Part shown: positions 1 to 7,270 of the stretch, in pieces
Numbering within the stretch: position 1 is the stretch's first letter
Layout of the letters: every line of letters begins with the position of its first letter
DNA from: Gammaproteobacteria bacterium
GTDB lineage: Bacteria; Pseudomonadota; Gammaproteobacteria; UBA6429; Thiohalophilaceae
Reading direction: 5' to 3'
NCBI GenBank assembly: GCA_029880425.1
Contig: JAOUOK010000042.1
Span: 1 to 8,869 of the forward strand
DNA length: 8,869 nucleotides
Position numbers and translations under genes: made by a program
The notes under the pieces: generated by a model
Database searches by the model: none
Seen by the model: the letters and a program-made list of their open reading frames with translations, nothing else
Told to the model about the DNA's origin: nothing

Positions 1-348
1 ATGAATGTTCATCATTTTATGTGAATAATGGTTAACAAATTTATTGCTGAGGATACGCATGAAACCGGCGAGAATAATCAAGTCAGGCTGATATCCGTCA
101 ATAAGCTTTTGTAATGCCAGGTCATAGTGCTGGCGATCTGCGTAGTCGCGGTGAGATAAAACACGGTTTTCAATACCGGCATTTTTCGCCCGCTCAAGGC
201 CATAAGCATCGGCCCTGTTACTGATCACGGCAACAATTTCAGCGGGGAGGTGATGTTGTTCGATATTATCGATAATGGCTTGCAGGTTACTGCCATTACC
301 CGAAATCAGTACAACTAAGCGTATGGGAGTAACCACGTCCTGGCTCAT
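1..348 (-). CDS. purN: Phosphoribosylglycinamide formyltransferase PurN, N-terminal part (cut by window edge)
   Basis: PurN transfers the formyl group of 10-formyltetrahydrofolate to glycinamide ribonucleotide (GAR) in the cytoplasm, the third step of de novo purine synthesis. The window holds the first 116 residues; the family is usually about 210, so the C-terminal half lies off the left edge. Visible are the phosphate-binding loop SGNGSNLQAI (residues 16-25), the SNRADA segment (43-48), the AGFMRILS core (94-101) and NIH at 114-116. In that last segment N114 and H116 match the catalytic Asn106 and His108 of E. coli PurN. The ATG at 348-346 shares one base with the purM stop (TAATG). No clear Shine-Dalgarno precedes it, so translational coupling to purM is likely. 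The gene order purM-purN is the same as in E. coli. The identification is firm. Confidence 0.96.
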   Translation of the reverse strand, partial: MSQDVVTPIRLVVLISGNGSNLQAIIDNIEQHHLPAEIVAVISNRADAYGLERAKNAGIENRVLSHRDYADRQHYDLALQKLIDGYQPDLIILAGFMRILSNKFVNHYSHKMMNIH

Positions 349-1412
349 TACTGAATGCGAACAGCGATATCGCCAACTTTTTCTTCAATGTGGCCAATAC
401 GCACGGCCTGGATTTGATTTTGCTGTAAGATATCAACCGCTTTATCGGCCACCGCCTCATCAAGAATTACTACCATGCCGAGACCATTATTAAAGGTACG
501 GTACATTTCGTTATCTTCGATATTGCCTTTTTCCTGTAACCAGTCAAAAACAGCAGGACGTTGCCAGCTGGTTTTATCAATCACGGCACAGGCATTACCT
601 GGCATGACGCGCGGAATATTTTCCAGTAAGCCACCACCTGTAATGTGCGACATGGCGTGAACTTCGATTTCAGCGAGTAATGCTAACAGGGGTTTAATGT
701 AGATGGTGGTGGGTTCAAGTAGACGTTCACCCAGTGTCGCACCATCAAATTGTTCAGTTAAATCTGCACCGGCAACCTCGATCACTTTGCGGATCAGGGA
801 ATAGCCATTTGAATGTGGGCCACTTGAAGGTAAACCTAATAAAACGTCACCTGTTTTGACTTTCGAGCCGTCAATAATTTTACTTTTTTCGACTACACCA
901 ACGCAGAAGCCGGCTAAATCATAGTCATCTGCCTGGTACATCCCTGGCATTTCTGCAGTTTCACCACCAATCAGGGCGGCATTTGACTGTTTACAGCCTT
1001 CGGCAATACCGGCGACTACATCCGTTGCAGCCTCGACATTAAGTTTGCCGGTGGCATAATAATCAAGGAAAAACAGTGGTTCAGCACCCTGAACGATCAG
1101 GTCATTGACACACATGGCGACCAGGTCGATGCCAATGGTGTCATGCTTATTGAGATCCATAGCAAGTTTCAGCTTGGTGCCGACACCATCGGTTCCGGAA
1201 ACGAGAACCGGTTCCTTGTAGCGATCGAGCGGAAGCTCAAATAATGCACCAAAACCGCCGAGGCCAGCCATTACACCGGGACGTTTTGTTGCGGCCGCAA
1301 GTGGTTTAATATGCTCTATCAGGTTATTACCCGCGTCGATATCGACACCCGCATCGGCATAACTGAGTGACGGGTTAGGGGATTGCTTATTTGATGGTTC
1401 ATTTGTAGCCAT
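348..1412 (-). CDS. purM: Phosphoribosylformylglycinamidine cyclo-ligase PurM (AIR synthetase)
   Basis: PurM closes FGAM to aminoimidazole ribonucleotide with ATP, the fifth step of purine synthesis, as a cytoplasmic dimer. The product is 354 aa (E. coli about 345) and matches along its whole length. Landmarks are [13 protein letters not shown] (17-29), GGFGALFEL (52-60), [16 protein letters not shown] (72-87), [19 protein letters not shown] (101-119), [11 protein letters not shown] (149-159), then [15 protein letters not shown] and MYRTFNNG further on. The frame stays open upstream to an ATG at 1526. The start chosen is the ATG at 1412-1410, because homology begins just after it and an AAAGGG (complement of 1423-1428) lies 10 nt upstream. 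The extra 38 codons look unlike PurM and would run through the likely promoter. The gene is followed by purN with a 1-nt overlap. Confidence 0.97.
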   Translation of the reverse strand: MATNEPSNKQSPNPSLSYADAGVDIDAGNNLIEHIKPLAAATKRPGVMAGLGGFGALFELPLDRYKEPVLVSGTDGVGTKLKLAMDLNKHDTIGIDLVAMCVNDLIVQGAEPLFFLDYYATGKLNVEAATDVVAGIAEGCKQSNAALIGGETAEMPGMYQADDYDLAGFCVGVVEKSKIIDGSKVKTGDVLLGLPSSGPHSNGYSLIRKVIEVAGADLTEQFDGATLGERLLEPTTIYIKPLLALLAEIEVHAMSHITGGGLLENIPRVMPGNACAVIDKTSWQRPAVFDWLQEKGNIEDNEMYRTFNNGLGMVVILDEAVADKAVDILQQNQIQAVRIGHIEEKVGDIAVRIQ

Positions 1413-1416
1413 ATTT

Positions 1417-1461
1417 TTACTACCCTTTGTGACTACCCCGTTATTACTACTTTGTGGGGTA
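1417..1461 (-). promoter_or_regulatory. Repeat-rich leader of purM with a TACCCC/GGGGTA hairpin
   Basis: On the plus strand TTACTAC-CC-TTTGTG (1417-1431) is repeated as TTACTAC-TTTGTG (1444-1456), the second copy lacking CC. A third ACTACCC lies between them at 1432-1438. TACCCC (1434-1439) pairs with GGGGTA (1456-1461) across a 16-nt loop. The downstream copy contains the likely purM ribosome binding site (AAAGGG on the minus strand). The arrangement is directly visible. A role in purM control is inference, and no PurR-type operator was recognised here. Confidence 0.4.
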
Positions 1462-1484
1462 ACTCCTGAATTTAGGATCAATAC

Positions 1485-1493
1485 TGTTATAAT
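1485..1493 (+). promoter_or_regulatory. Extended -10 promoter for the DUF2066-pgsA-like-perM-hda cluster, possibly bidirectional
   Basis: TG-T-TATAAT (TG at 1485-1486, hexamer at 1488-1493) is a perfect extended -10 for sigma-70. No good -35 lies 16-18 bp upstream, which is normal for extended -10 promoters. Transcription would begin near 1500 and leave a leader of about 30 nt before the ATG at 1530. The core TTATAA (1487-1492) is self-complementary, so the minus strand reads TATAAC at 1492-1487, a 5/6 match to a -10, and could serve purM from the same site. The -35 for that direction is also weak. Confidence 0.6.
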
Positions 1494-1529
1494 GGAGCGG
1501 TAGTTTAACAATTCACTCAAAGGCATGGA

Positions 1530-2678
1530 ATGAAAATAAGAATAAACGGTACAAAGAATTTTGTATTTATGGCATTTATTATGTCAATCATGGCTTTTCT
1601 GCCAATTACCAGCACAAATGCGGAAATTGTTCGTCATTTATACGAAGTAGAAATGCCCGTAGAAGGACAGGATCGTAAAGAACGTGATTTAGTTGTGCGT
1701 GAAGCCTTAAAAGAGATATTAGCCAGAATTTCAGGACGTACTGAAGCCAGTGCCCTGGCAGAAGATAAGTTATTGGTGCCACGACCTACGATGTTTATTC
1801 AACAATTTCGCTATCGAAAATTTAATTCACGCGATGTTATTCCAGAAGCAGCGGAAGGAGCTAAACCTTACACCCAGAAACTCTGGTTACGCTTTACTAA
1901 AAAAGCGGTAGCAAAATTGCTGCGTAACCAGGGCTTTCCTGTTTGGGGTAAAACACGTCCCGCTACACTTGTCTGGTTAGTGGTTGACGATCAAAAGCAA
2001 CGTGTTTTAATCAGCAATAGTTCAGCTCATGAAAGTCGCAGTTATATTGAACAAGAAGCTAAGAAAAAAGGGTTACCTTTTCGTCTGCCGCTGATGGATT
2101 TAGCAGATCAGTCAAAACTACAGGTTACCGATGTATGGGGTAATTTTGAGGAGACTATCCTGGCTGCATCCTCGCGTTATCAAACAGAAGCCATTTTAGT
2201 CGGGCGTATTTACCTGAGCTTTGCTAAAACCTGGAATACCCGTTGGAGTTTATATTCTGCCGGGCAACGGCATGACTGGGAAGTTAATAACAGTGATAGT
2301 TTGCATAGCGCGGTGAATGAAGGGTTAGCAAAAACGGGTGAGGAATTGTCTATACGTTTTACCCAGGTTAATACCAGCCAGGAAAGTGATACTATCCTGG
2401 TACAGGTGAAAAATATCACGAACTTAAAAAAATATAATAGTGTGATTAAATACCTTAAAGGCCTGAATGTCGTCACCCAGATTGATGCTGACCAGGTAAA
2501 CACTGATAACGTTATATTTAAAATTAAAACACGGAATGGTCGACTTGGTGTTTCACAGGCTATTGCTCTTGGTCATGTGCTTGTTTCTGAAATCAATGAT
2601 CCCGTTGTTCGCACAGAAACCGTTGAGGATAAACCTGAACAAGACAAAGTAGATCTTGTTTATAAATTGGTACCGTGA
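1530..2678 (+). CDS. Secreted DUF2066 family protein, function unknown
   Basis: This 382-aa protein matches the gammaproteobacterial DUF2066 family, for which I know no established biochemical role. It opens with a signal peptide: basic MKIR, a hydrophobic stretch at about 11-26, and probable cleavage after STNA (A31/E32), so the mature part should be periplasmic. Typical segments are [18 protein letters not shown] near residues 56-73, the [15 protein letters not shown] stretch, and [21 protein letters not shown], rich in conserved W/G/RP residues. No membrane anchor follows the signal. The start at 1530 has AAAGG (1519-1523) 6 nt upstream. An ATG at 1525 gives only two codons before a stop and is too close to that site. 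The stop overlaps the next gene by four bases (GTGA). The gene is first in the plus-strand cluster. Confidence 0.88.
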   Translation: MKIRINGTKNFVFMAFIMSIMAFLPITSTNAEIVRHLYEVEMPVEGQDRKERDLVVREALKEILARISGRTEASALAEDKLLVPRPTMFIQQFRYRKFNSRDVIPEAAEGAKPYTQKLWLRFTKKAVAKLLRNQGFPVWGKTRPATLVWLVVDDQKQRVLISNSSAHESRSYIEQEAKKKGLPFRLPLMDLADQSKLQVTDVWGNFEETILAASSRYQTEAILVGRIYLSFAKTWNTRWSLYSAGQRHDWEVNNSDSLHSAVNEGLAKTGEELSIRFTQVNTSQESDTILVQVKNITNLKKYNSVIKYLKGLNVVTQIDADQVNTDNVIFKIKTRNGRLGVSQAIALGHVLVSEINDPVVRTETVEDKPEQDKVDLVYKLVP

Positions 2679-3235
2679 ATAAAAGAGATATCCCGAATCT
2701 AATTAGTATTATCCGTATCATTATGGTGATACCGATTGCCTTTTGTTTGTGGAATCAAAATTATTTAACGGCATTAATCTTGTTTTTAGTTGGAGGTTTA
2801 TCCGATGGACTGGATGGTTTCCTGGCCCGGCGTTATCACTGGGAAACAAAGCTTGGAGTAATACTGGATCCCATGGGTGATAAGCTCATGATGTTAACAG
2901 CCTATCTTTTATTAGGCTGGTATGAATTACTTCCCTTCTGGCTGGTTGCACTGGTCATTGGCCGGGATTTGATTATTGTTATTGGTACATTGTTATACCG
3001 CCGGCTAATTGGTGAGGCAAAACTTAAACCCTTATTTATCAGTAAACTCAATACAGCAGTACAAATAGGGCTTGTGCTGTTAGTTATGTTGTCGCAGGTA
3101 ATAAATATTAATTCATTAATAACGGATAGTTTTATATGGATAGTTACTGTTACAACACTGTTAAGTGGTTATGCTTATATTAATGAATGGGGCAGACGCA
3201 GCTGGCGAATTTTAAAAGGGAAAGAGGATAACTAA
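2675..3235 (+). CDS. CDP-alcohol phosphatidyltransferase (PgsA-like)
   Basis: This 186-aa inner-membrane enzyme belongs to the family that swaps CMP of a CDP-alcohol (usually CDP-diacylglycerol) for another alcohol. It carries the complete family signature D-x2-DG-x2-AR-x8-G-x3-D-x3-D: D44, D47-G48, A51-R52, G61, D65 and D69, with the aspartates holding the metal and substrate. Hydrophobic segments surround the site (about 10-25, 30-43, 72-90, 92-108, 125-143, 150-166). Length is close to E. coli PgsA (about 182), so phosphatidylglycerophosphate synthase is possible, but the motif does not fix the acceptor alcohol. The start is GTG at 2675, overlapping the DUF2066 stop as GTGA. There is no strong Shine-Dalgarno, which suggests coupled and modest translation. 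Whether the genome holds another pgsA cannot be seen here. Confidence 0.9.
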   Translation: MNKRDIPNLISIIRIIMVIPIAFCLWNQNYLTALILFLVGGLSDGLDGFLARRYHWETKLGVILDPMGDKLMMLTAYLLLGWYELLPFWLVALVIGRDLIIVIGTLLYRRLIGEAKLKPLFISKLNTAVQIGLVLLVMLSQVININSLITDSFIWIVTVTTLLSGYAYINEWGRRSWRILKGKEDN

Positions 3236-3238
3236 GGT

Positions 3239-4288
3239 ATGCTTGAAGAAAATAAAGGAATCTGGCTGGCACTATTCGTTATAGTCTCGGTATTAATTTA
3301 TTTACTCGCACCGATTCTTATGCCTTTTATATCAGCGGCTATACTGGCTTATATTGCTGATCCACTGGTTGATAAACTTGAAACAAAAATGCCACGTACA
3401 CTGGCAGTCAGCATCGTTTTCTTAACCTTATCAGTTATTGCTTTATTATTGCTGCTAATTGTATTGCCACTAGTTGAACAACAGGTTGTTATTCTGGCAG
3501 AGAAATTACCTCTCTATATTGATCGTGCTCAGTATTTTCTTTTTCCTTTTTTAAAAGAACGATTCGGTATTGATCTCAGTTTAATTGATATGAATATGCT
3601 TAAGCAGTCTTTGGCAGAATACTGGAAAGCCGCAGGGGGAATAGCAGCAAATATTGTCGGCTCTATTTCACGTTCAGGTTTAATTTTAGCAGGGTGGATT
3701 GCAAACTTTTTACTGATGCTGGTTGTAACATTTTACCTGTTACGCGACTGGGATGTATTGGTGGCAAAAGTACATGCCCTTATTCCGCGTAAAAATGAAA
3801 AAAACATTGTTACTATTGTAAAAGAATCAGATGAAGTTCTTGGGGCATTTTTTCGCGGGCAAATGCTGGTGATGATTGTTTTATCTGCAGTATATACCGT
3901 GGGTTTAATGCTCGTAGGAATTGATACTGCACTGTTGATTGGTGTTTTATCGGGGATGGTTAGTTTTGTTCCGTACCTGGGTTTTATTGTCGGTATTGTT
4001 GTTGCCAGTATCGCTGCGTTAATGCAGTTTCAGGATATTGTTCCGGTATTTTATGTCGCTATCGTTTTCATGGTAGGACAGATGTTAGAAGGAATGTTAC
4101 TTACACCAATGTTAGTTGGGGATAAAATTGGCTTACATCCCGTCGCGGTAATTTTTGCAGTGCTCGCAGGTGGTCAGCTATTTGGTTTTGTTGGAATCCT
4201 GTTAGCATTACCGCTAGCGGCAGTCATTGCTGTTGTATTACGTCATATGCATGAACATTATAAACAAAGTGAACTTTACGCAGAATAA
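3239..4288 (+). CDS. AI-2E family transporter / PerM-like membrane protein
   Basis: This 349-aa polytopic inner-membrane protein (E. coli PerM is about 353 aa) belongs to the AI-2E/UPF0118 family. Members have been linked to export of signalling molecules or to Na+/H+ exchange, but the substrate here is unknown. Hydrophobic segments lie near residues 8-27, 29-41, 55-79, 148-168, 208-228, 231-264, 268-285 and 303-336. A long mainly extramembrane stretch (about 80-145) follows the first helices, as usual for the family. Typical motifs are VSFVPYLGFIVG (241-252) and the C-terminal TPMLVGDKIGLHPVAV (289-304) followed by GGQLFGFVGILLALPLAA. The ATG lies 3 nt after the preceding stop, with GAGG (3224-3227) 11 nt upstream. 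It sits directly before hda, with 8 nt between. Confidence 0.92.
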   Translation: MLEENKGIWLALFVIVSVLIYLLAPILMPFISAAILAYIADPLVDKLETKMPRTLAVSIVFLTLSVIALLLLLIVLPLVEQQVVILAEKLPLYIDRAQYFLFPFLKERFGIDLSLIDMNMLKQSLAEYWKAAGGIAANIVGSISRSGLILAGWIANFLLMLVVTFYLLRDWDVLVAKVHALIPRKNEKNIVTIVKESDEVLGAFFRGQMLVMIVLSAVYTVGLMLVGIDTALLIGVLSGMVSFVPYLGFIVGIVVASIAALMQFQDIVPVFYVAIVFMVGQMLEGMLLTPMLVGDKIGLHPVAVIFAVLAGGQLFGFVGILLALPLAAVIAVVLRHMHEHYKQSELYAE

Positions 4289-4296
4289 TTAATAGC

Positions 4297-4968
4297 ATGA
4301 GCCAGCAACTGACACTGGGTATTCGTCTGCGTGATGATACTACCTTTGATAATTACTTTGCCGATGACAACAGGCAAGTTGTCTATAACCTGCAAAACCA
4401 GCAAGATCCCTATATCTTTTTATTTGGTGAAGCTGGTACAGGTAAAACTCACCTGTTACAGGCTGCCTGCCATGAAAGTGGCAAAAAAGGCCAGCCCGTG
4501 GTCTATCTGCCACTGGCAGAAGAAGGTTTAGTCCCAGCCATGCTTGATGGGCTGGAAAATATGTCTCTTATCACCCTGGATGATATTTGTCACGTCGTCG
4601 GCGATGAGTCCTGGGAATTGGCTTTATTTAACTTATATAACCGTGTCAGGGAGCGAGGTGGATATATGCTGGTATCTTCATCAAAGCCATTGGCCTCGTT
4701 AAATATAAAGCTGGCAGATCTGAAGTCCCGTTTAACCTGGGGACCTGTTTTTCAGTTAACCGTACTCAGTGATAAAGGAAAACAATATGCACTGCAGCAA
4801 CGGGCGAAGAACAGGGGACTGGAATTATCAGATGAGGCAGTTAAGTACCTATTAAAACGTAGTACAAGGGATATGAATAGTCTTTTTATGTTATTTGAGG
4901 AGCTTGATAAAGCTTCTATGATAGAAAAACGAAAACTGACTATCCCGTTTATAAAAAACTATCTTTGA
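4297..4968 (+). CDS. hda: DnaA regulatory inactivator Hda
   Basis: Hda is an AAA+ DnaA paralogue that, bound to the DNA-loaded beta clamp, makes DnaA hydrolyse its ATP and so prevents re-initiation. The 223-aa product (E. coli about 233) has QLTLGI at 4-9, the expected N-terminal clamp-binding hexapeptide. Walker A is GEAGTGKT (44-51), the Walker B region is LITLDD (91-96), and LKSRLTWG (142-149) contains R145, matching the E. coli arginine finger R153. The C-terminal RKLTIPFIKNYL is characteristic of Hda. Walker A is canonical here, with Lys50, whereas as I recall it E. coli Hda has a degenerate EGAGRS. The ATG is 8 nt after perM and lacks a purine-rich ribosome site, so low expression is likely. 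It is the last gene of its cluster and ends 3 nt from the convergent kinase gene, with no hairpin terminator seen between. Confidence 0.96.
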   Translation: MSQQLTLGIRLRDDTTFDNYFADDNRQVVYNLQNQQDPYIFLFGEAGTGKTHLLQAACHESGKKGQPVVYLPLAEEGLVPAMLDGLENMSLITLDDICHVVGDESWELALFNLYNRVRERGGYMLVSSSKPLASLNIKLADLKSRLTWGPVFQLTVLSDKGKQYALQQRAKNRGLELSDEAVKYLLKRSTRDMNSLFMLFEELDKASMIEKRKLTIPFIKNYL

Positions 4969-4971
4969 ATG

Positions 4972-7248
4972 TTATTTATTACTTAATATTTCGTGTAATG
5001 TCTTGAGCAGTGTTTTTCCTTTAACCGGTTTTTCCAGGTATGTTGCACATCCCATTTCAAGTGCTGAATCCATATTAATATTTTCACTATAGCCACTACA
5101 CAAAATTACAGGAATATCAGGCTTAATATCAAAAATTTGTTTAATCATTTCTGTTCCACTCAATTCTGGCATAGTTTGATCGGTAATAATTAAGTCAAAA
5201 TCGTTGGGTGATGTGGTAAAAAGTTTTACTGCATCTTTACTACTAGTGGTATAAGTTACACGGTAGTTATACGTGGTAAGCAGGCTTTTCAGGAAAACTG
5301 CAATCGATTCTTCATCATCCACTACAAGAATATTTTTTTGCTTGCCATCATCGACAGTGATTTTTTCTTTTATATCATCGGGTTTGTTATTTTCTGTACT
5401 TGCATTAAAAGGTGGTATCAGTATATGAAAACTGCTGCCCAGGTTAATTTCTGATTCAACGATGATATGTGAATGATGTTTATGCAGTATGCCATGAACA
5501 ACAGACAGGCCCATTCCAGTTCCTTTGCCTACACCCTTTGTACTCATGAAGGGTTCAAATATTGAATCAGTTAATTCGGGTTTAATACCGCTGCCAGTAT
5601 CCTGAATAGTGAGTTTTACAAACTCACCGTGCAAAATGTCCTTGCAAGAGGTACATATAGAATCAACATTCTTATCATAGCTGAGTTTAATTGTAAGGGT
5701 GCCATCATTTACTATGGCGTCACGGGCGTTAATACATAAGTTCATGATAACCTGATGCATTTGTGTAATATCCATCAGTACCATTGGGACTTTTTCATCT
5801 ATTTCGGTTAACAGTTTAATGCTGGAAGGAATCGCGGGTCGCAGCAGGGTAACGACTTCGTGAATGAGTTCAGGGAGCTTTACTTGTTGTGGTTCACCAG
5901 GAGTGCTGCGGCTAAATGATAACATTTGTGCAACCAGGTCACGGGCACGTTCACCAGCAAGCTGGATTTGTTCAACATAATTATCTAAATCTTTATCATT
6001 ATACTTACTCAGCTGCATCATGGTGAGTTCTGAATAACCAAGGATACTTGCCAGGATATTGTTAAAATCATGTGCAATGCCCCCGGTTAGCTGGCCAATT
6101 GATTCAAGCTTTTGTGACTGTTGTAATTGTTGTTGCAGCAGTTGCTCTTCGTTTTTTGCTTTTACTCGTTCTGTTGTATCCCGGATAATAGCAATGTAGC
6201 CACGAAGTGAACCAGCGGTTAACTTAATTGCGCCACCAAGAGTTTCACCTGGAAATGTTGAACCATCTTTTCTTCGGTAATCAGTGTTATAAATTGAGGT
6301 CACAGCGCGTGAACCAGGCTGAGTGTCCGGTTCATAACGATTTTTACCATGCCTGGTATAATCTTCAGGATGGGCAAAGAGTAACCGGGTTGTCTGACCT
6401 TTTAGCTCATCAAAGGTATAGCCAAATTGTTCGATAAAAGCCGGGTTTAGCTGCACTATTTGCATATTATTATCAACAATGACAACCGCATCAGAAATTG
6501 AATCAAATATCGCACTGAATTTTGCTTCCCGTTCGGCTAGTTCGATTTGATTATCGATCATCTTTGAATATGATTCATAGATGTTATTTGACATCCGGTT
6601 AATAGAATCAACGACATGCTTTAGCTCATCATCATGATACTTATGAAACCGGGTCCGGTTTAATACAAGTGGCTCAGCTTTGGTTGATATTTCAAGCTTG
6701 TCGGAATGGCGTGCAATTTTTTCCAGGTGTCGTGTAACCAGGTAATAAAAGATGATAAGCACAAACAGGCTCACCAGGAAAGTTTTGATTGCCTGGGATA
6801 TAAGGATAACAATGACAGTATCAATTAATTGTTGGTAAAGATTTTCCTTGGTGACAATGACGGTTAAAGTACCAAGGAAAGTATCTTTACCCCGGTATTC
6901 TTTGGACAAGGTTATTTTAGAAGTAATAATGTTTTTAGTATTAATTTTTCCCGATTGTGCAATGACTTGATTATTTTGATCGGTAACGTTGACAAAAATA
7001 ACATCATTAATACGACTCATGCCATCAAGCTGGATTTGTATCGATGAGTTATCAAGTGTCCATAAAGCTTGTTTAATTGAATCAGTGTTTGTTAGTTTTA
7101 TCTGGTTAATTCTCTGCTGGAGAAAAGTTAGACCGTTCTTGTAATCAAGGTTTAACTGTATAGCGGTAAGGATAAGGGTGATTGCGGAACTAAAAAGTAC
7201 AATATAGATAACCAGTATTCTAGATATTTTACTTTTTAGACGTTTCAA
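4972..7248 (-). CDS. Hybrid sensor histidine kinase with periplasmic sensor, PAS and receiver domains
   Basis: This is an inner-membrane signalling kinase of 758 aa. Order: TM1 (about 11-30), periplasmic sensor (31-140, containing ALWTLDNSSIQIQL, CHASE/Cache-like but not assignable by eye), TM2 (about 143-170), HAMP-like linker (171-232), PAS (about 244-360), coiled coil (362-382), then HisKA with IAHDFNN and phospho-acceptor H393. The ATPase domain has N507 (N box), DTGSGI (550-555), IFEPF (563-567) and GKGTGMGL (574-581). The receiver (about 638-755) has D644/D645, phospho-acceptor D690, S718 and K740, so all key residues are present. C532 and C535 form a CxxC before the G1 box. There is no Hpt or DNA-binding domain. 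The start is TTG at 7248-7246: an in-frame stop lies five codons upstream, an AGG lies 8 nt away, and no ATG occurs before residue 77. The gene follows the binding-protein gene by 22 nt and is probably co-transcribed with it. Confidence 0.95.
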   Translation of the reverse strand: MKRLKSKISRILVIYIVLFSSAITLILTAIQLNLDYKNGLTFLQQRINQIKLTNTDSIKQALWTLDNSSIQIQLDGMSRINDVIFVNVTDQNNQVIAQSGKINTKNIITSKITLSKEYRGKDTFLGTLTVIVTKENLYQQLIDTVIVILISQAIKTFLVSLFVLIIFYYLVTRHLEKIARHSDKLEISTKAEPLVLNRTRFHKYHDDELKHVVDSINRMSNNIYESYSKMIDNQIELAEREAKFSAIFDSISDAVVIVDNNMQIVQLNPAFIEQFGYTFDELKGQTTRLLFAHPEDYTRHGKNRYEPDTQPGSRAVTSIYNTDYRRKDGSTFPGETLGGAIKLTAGSLRGYIAIIRDTTERVKAKNEEQLLQQQLQQSQKLESIGQLTGGIAHDFNNILASILGYSELTMMQLSKYNDKDLDNYVEQIQLAGERARDLVAQMLSFSRSTPGEPQQVKLPELIHEVVTLLRPAIPSSIKLLTEIDEKVPMVLMDITQMHQVIMNLCINARDAIVNDGTLTIKLSYDKNVDSICTSCKDILHGEFVKLTIQDTGSGIKPELTDSIFEPFMSTKGVGKGTGMGLSVVHGILHKHHSHIIVESEINLGSSFHILIPPFNASTENNKPDDIKEKITVDDGKQKNILVVDDEESIAVFLKSLLTTYNYRVTYTTSSKDAVKLFTTSPNDFDLIITDQTMPELSGTEMIKQIFDIKPDIPVILCSGYSENINMDSALEMGCATYLEKPVKGKTLLKTLHEILSNK

Positions 7249-7270
7249 AACGGTAGCCTGTTAAATGAAC

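Noticed and set aside
1413..1526. Longer PurM start at 1526 adding 38 residues
   Set aside because: The added residues do not resemble PurM, the ATG lacks a ribosome site, and the extension would lie across the probable promoter. The ATG at 1412 fits homology and length.
1413..1529. PurR operator in the purM control region
   Set aside because: No sequence close to the ACGCAAACGTTTTCGT-type site was found on either strand.
2210..2503. Open frame of 97 codons on the minus strand inside the DUF2066 gene
   Set aside because: It lies wholly within a well-supported gene, has no recognisable protein features and is best seen as a chance frame. The same holds for short frames opposite purM and the kinase gene and within hda.
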